Source: Mortierella sp. BCC40632 (lineage: Eukaryota > Mortierellomycota > Mortierellomycetes > Mortierellales > Mortierellaceae). From it: DNA of 64,000 nucleotides. Below the pieces are notes generated by a model. That model was not told the origin of the DNA, ran no database searches, and was given only the letters and a program-made list of their open reading frames with translations. Of the stretch, positions 61,061-64,000 are shown piece by piece. How positions within the stretch are numbered: the first letter of the stretch is position 1; the number at the start of each line of letters is the position of its first letter. Both the position numbers and the translations under genes were made by a program. The stretch is taken from positions 2,700,501-2,764,500 of the forward strand of contig WAEK01000007.1 of NCBI GenBank assembly GCA_011634665.1, given 5' to 3'.

Positions 61061-61785
61061 CACTATGACACCACAATATTGGGGTCTATGATTTATTACA
61101 AATGGGTTGCTCTTGAGAGTTAGGATTTTCCTATTTGTCCCGGAAATCTACGGTGGTTGTGTGTTGATATATTCTCGCGTGCCCTTGCTGTAGGCCTTCC
61201 TTGGTCGTCCTTGGTCTTGCTTCGGCGGGCGCATCCTGTGTGGCCTCCCAGTGTACATTTGACTCAGTCTCTTAAAGTCTCGATCCGACATATTTCTTGA
61301 CTTCCCCATCTCGTGTTTCGTCTGCGGCCCTCAAGTAGTTCATTTTCAAAAAGTATGGTTGCTGTTCTTTCAGCAACCCACTTGCAAAACCATAGGCTTG
61401 GAGACAGCGGCACCACCAAACTGTTTGCATGATTAGGTCGCTGTGCCTATTCCCTACATAGCCATGTGAGGCCAATTTTTTCGCCGAAGCCAGGGAGCCT
61501 ATCTCCTGTGTGATACTTTCAATTCCTAAGATTTACCATTTCCCACTTGCACTTCTAGGACCGTCCTAGTCATGCTCCGGGGTTGGGGAGTGCTTTGTAA
61601 GGGGGACTGGAAGAGCTGGAGAGGACAGCTCTTGGGACCTGGTGCTACACCTGCCACCAGGGTAGATGCGGAGTTAAATCTTAGCCTTGGCCCCGAGCAC
61701 AAGTAGAAAAAACTTAGAAATTTTCCGTATCACTTTTCCATGGCTCCCAAAATTAATTGCGTCCAATTAATTCTGTTCACCTCTA
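61061..61785. other. Repeat-flank region, no gene
   Basis: Between the LINE fragment and the tRNA-like sequences. No coding region can be supported; the minus-strand frame at 61272-61475 has no family resemblance. Confidence 0.4.
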
Positions 61786-61850
61786 CCGGGACTCGAACCC
61801 GGGCCCCGAGGAAGCGGGGCGGGAAGCTTTACCAACTAAGGAAGGCTCAC
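61786..61850 (-). other. tRNA-like sequence
   Basis: On the minus strand there is an A-box-like TTAGTTGGTAAAG and a B-box GGTTCGAGTCC inside a perfect T-arm (CCGGG stem). The acceptor arms do not pair, and the anticodon loop has six or eight bases, so it is read as a pseudo-tRNA or the head of a tRNA-derived SINE. An A-tract follows on plus at 61869-61890. Confidence 0.4.
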
Positions 61851-61964
61851 CCGCCTCCTGTTGTCACTTAAAAAAAAAAAAAAAAAAAAAGAGTGGGCCT
61901 GGAGCCCATTCATTCACAGTAGTACAGATCACAGAATTTCGATAATCGCACAAAATCGGCTTCC

Positions 61965-62037
61965 GACTGTGTAGTATAGTGGCCCAGTACCCAGGACTTT
62001 GAATCCTGTAACCCGAGTTCGACCCTCGGCACGGTCT
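61965..62037 (+). tRNA. tRNA-Gln (anticodon UUG)
   Basis: Full cloverleaf of 73 nt. The acceptor arms GACTGTG and CACGGTC pair over seven positions with one G-U; the D-arm is GTA...TAC; the anticodon stem CAGGA/TCCTG carries loop CTTTGAA (anticodon TTG at 61999-62001); and the T-arm CCGAG/CTCGG has TTCGACC. There is no intron. A TTTTT run at 62040-62044 is a likely Pol III terminator. Confidence 0.92.
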
Positions 62038-62125
62038 CATTTTTGTTCATTTGTATAATCATTTTAGTAACCAGGATACTTCTAGTGAGGAGCAACTGCG
62101 CGCCTCGTACAGTCTTTTTTTACAG

Positions 62126-62205
62126 GCCCCGTTAGGGGTTTTATTCGTCGGCGCGCACTCATACCACGGTCTGCGGACGTGGCCAGCTACTCGTACAGTC
62201 TTTTA
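62126..62205 (+). repeat. Direct repeat, left copy, flanking LINE copy 2
   Basis: GTTTTATTCGTCGGCGCGC and the following 50 nt (CACGGTCTGCGGACGTGGCCA region) resemble 63865-63945, with about three quarters identity by eye. The two copies lie either side of the decayed LINE fragment. Confidence 0.45.
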
Positions 62206-62444
62206 TTTTTGGGTGGGGGAGTGGGACGAATTCATCCGCCTAATAGTATCCCTTCCCCACGGAGTTAGTATGGCAAATATTACACCAGGTTAGTGCGGAG
62301 AAACTTACAGGGGAATAGCGCGGAGGTGATTTTACACGAGGTTAGTACGATTAAGCCTTTTTTTTAAAAGGAAGAATAGACAGAGAAGGAAACCCCGGAC
62401 GACACAAGGAGAATAGTGGACAACCATGTTTCACGCGTATTGCA

Positions 62445-63718
62445 ATCAGGTTAAAGGACATTCTGGAGACAGCGGTAATGAGACAACACACCAACAGGCG
62501 ACAAAAGTGTATGACGAAGAAAGCTGCATTTAGGGTCTTTCAGAATGGATCCAGGAGGAGTACAGCTGCAAGGCAACTATCCTTGGACTAACAATTGTGG
62601 AAGACATGCGACAGGTGCTGAGGTTGTAGTTGGCATCACAAATGCACCAGCGCTGGTTACGACAGAGCAGGACTAAGAAAACATCCAGGATTGGAGACGT
62701 ATTGAATGGAGCGCCACACTGGATGTACTCCACGAGAAGAATCCACCGAGAAGTCTGTACACCAACGAGGGGACTGCAAGAGGAGGGCGCACAGGATCAA
62801 GAAACTCCATGGGGTGCTCTCGACGCTGACGGAAATGAAGATGCGCCACCTAGACCTCTACGAGGATGACACGTGCAGGGTCTGTAAAAAAGAGACAGAA
62901 ACGATGAGGCACGTTTGGGAATGCAGGGCTACAGTGAAGGAGCAAGGAGAGCATTGGAAAGGGGAAGTTGAGAAGGTCTAGGGGACTGGACGTACCCAGT
63001 TCAGGAAGGAGTTGAAGGCATGGGTAGAGCAAGGAAGGAGGAAAGCAGGAAGATCGGACTGTTCGAAGAAGCCATGCTTCAGGGAGAGGGACGAAGAAGA
63101 CTTGTGTGGGACTTACTGGATAGTATTTTTGAATACGACAAGGATATCTGACCAGGGGAGCGTGAAAGACGACAGGAGGGAGCGAGCAGCCCTCACACGC
63201 CCGGGGAGCGCGAGAGAGAACAGGAGGAGGAAGAGGTGATCAGGCCACACACGATTAGGGAAGCATACCAGGGATCGGTATTAGACGTGGTGGTCCAAAA
63301 GTGGAAGCAGATGCACAGGACGTCAACCAAGACAGCGAAGTATATGGCGACACGGTTCTTTGAGGCCATTGAGGAGTATGGTAGAAAGCAGATCTGGGGT
63401 CAAAGGTGTGAGACCACAGTGGAATGGGAAAAGTCCATAGGAATCACCGCGGTGAGCAAACGCGCTGAGAGACGCAACGGTAATGGAGGATACCAACGTA
63501 ACCATGGTGATTTCTCGGATTTGAACAATCCACTTCGGTTGAAGCCAGACCTCAGAGAGGCATATGAGGAAGTAGACGAGACAATGTTGGCGTATGTCTT
63601 ATGCAAGACAAAGTTGAGTGTGATGGAGAAGTTGTGAAGTTGGAGAAAAGTGTTAGCGCAACGAGGCCACGTAGGGAGCTGGCATTACGACTACTCATGC
63701 GTGCGTGGGTGATGGCTG
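62445..63718 (+). mobile_element. LINE fragment copy 2, decayed and inverted
   Basis: Plus-strand copy of the RNase H/zinc-knuckle module at 59143-61033. Similarity starts inside RNase H (VKGHSGDSGNE, about 62452), continues through CRVCKKETETMRHVWEC (62876) and the basic tail (RFFEAIEEYGRKQIWGQR, 63355), and ends with the shared GTAGGGAGCTGGCATTACGA. Stops and frameshifts, for example after GEVEKV at 62981, break the frame. The last 400 nt are nearly identical to copy 1, so the copies are not very old. Confidence 0.8.
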
Positions 63719-63864
63719 TTGAGTGTCTGGAGGCTGTTTAGATAGTTTTCATTCGCAGGTGCAATCCCGTTTTGGTACCAAAGGGCGACAAGGCGGATGG
63801 AGCTGGCCTGGTATTCTATAAACCTTACATGGCCGCGTGGAGTCTTTGTTAACAAAAAAAAAGG

Positions 63865-63945
63865 CAGGCCTCATGACGAGTTTTATTCGTCCGCGCGTCA
63901 CCCATCTCATGATCTGCAGACATAGCCAAATGCTCTCAAGACAAT
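63865..63945 (+). repeat. Direct repeat, right copy, flanking LINE copy 2
   Basis: GTTTTATTCGTCCGCGCGT and what follows match the sequence at 62126-62205. See that entry. The window ends shortly after. Confidence 0.45.
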
Positions 63946-64000
63946 CTACTAAACAAATGGAAAAAAGAGAGAGAAAGAAAAGGTGAAGAGTTACGATATA

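Overview
The window is nuclear DNA of an early-diverging fungus, most likely Mortierellomycota (Mortierella and relatives). The pointers are dense short GT-AG introns, fungal-type housekeeping proteins, a DIRS tyrosine-recombinase retroelement and a TnpB/Fanzor-like repeat family. The taxon is inferred from content; no search was run. Exon models were built by hand from reading frames and splice signals.

Left part (1-36 kb): two tandem monocarboxylate-type MFS transporters (1.2-6.1 kb, minus); CLU1 (9.2-13.6 kb, plus); the iron permease FTR1 (15.1-16.6 kb, plus) with two ATCTGATAA iron-GATA motifs upstream; a YANK/STK32-type AGC kinase (17.1-20.0 kb, minus); ATP synthase gamma, ATP3 (22.5-24.1 kb, plus); hypoxanthine-guanine phosphoribosyltransferase, HPT1 (24.6-25.5 kb, plus); TIM54 and RRP12 only 110 bp apart (29.0-34.7 kb, minus); and, divergent from RRP12, the 9-1-1 clamp gene RAD1 (35.0-36.2 kb, plus).

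Right part (37-64 kb) is mobile-element rich. Two decayed copies of one RuvC/zinc-ribbon (Fanzor/TnpB-like) gene family lie at 37.2-46.6 kb and about 51.5-55.2 kb, either side of the intact TFIIH gene TFB4 (48.4-49.9 kb). The first copy is split by a DIRS-like retrotransposon of 4,901 bp. Its ends (38260 and 43160) can be read exactly, because they are repeated, joined and inverted, in its internal complementary region; removing it rejoins the host frame, and the second copy shows the unoccupied version of the site. The DIRS element itself carries three later insertions: two hAT-type MITEs with TAGTGTTCTTC-like ends and 8-bp duplications (371 bp in the recombinase gene, 98 bp in gag), and a 258-bp solo LTR (TG...CA, 5-bp duplication) in the recombinase gene. 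Removing each restores its reading frame.

Near the right end are a secreted threonine-rich (mucin-like) protein (56.3-58.7 kb), two inverted copies of a LINE RNase H/zinc-knuckle module, and a well-folded tRNA-Gln(UUG) between them. Homopolymer A/T tracts of about 20-34 nt recur across the window. Long stretches at 6.1-9.2, 25.5-29.0 and 46.6-48.4 kb show no gene I can support.
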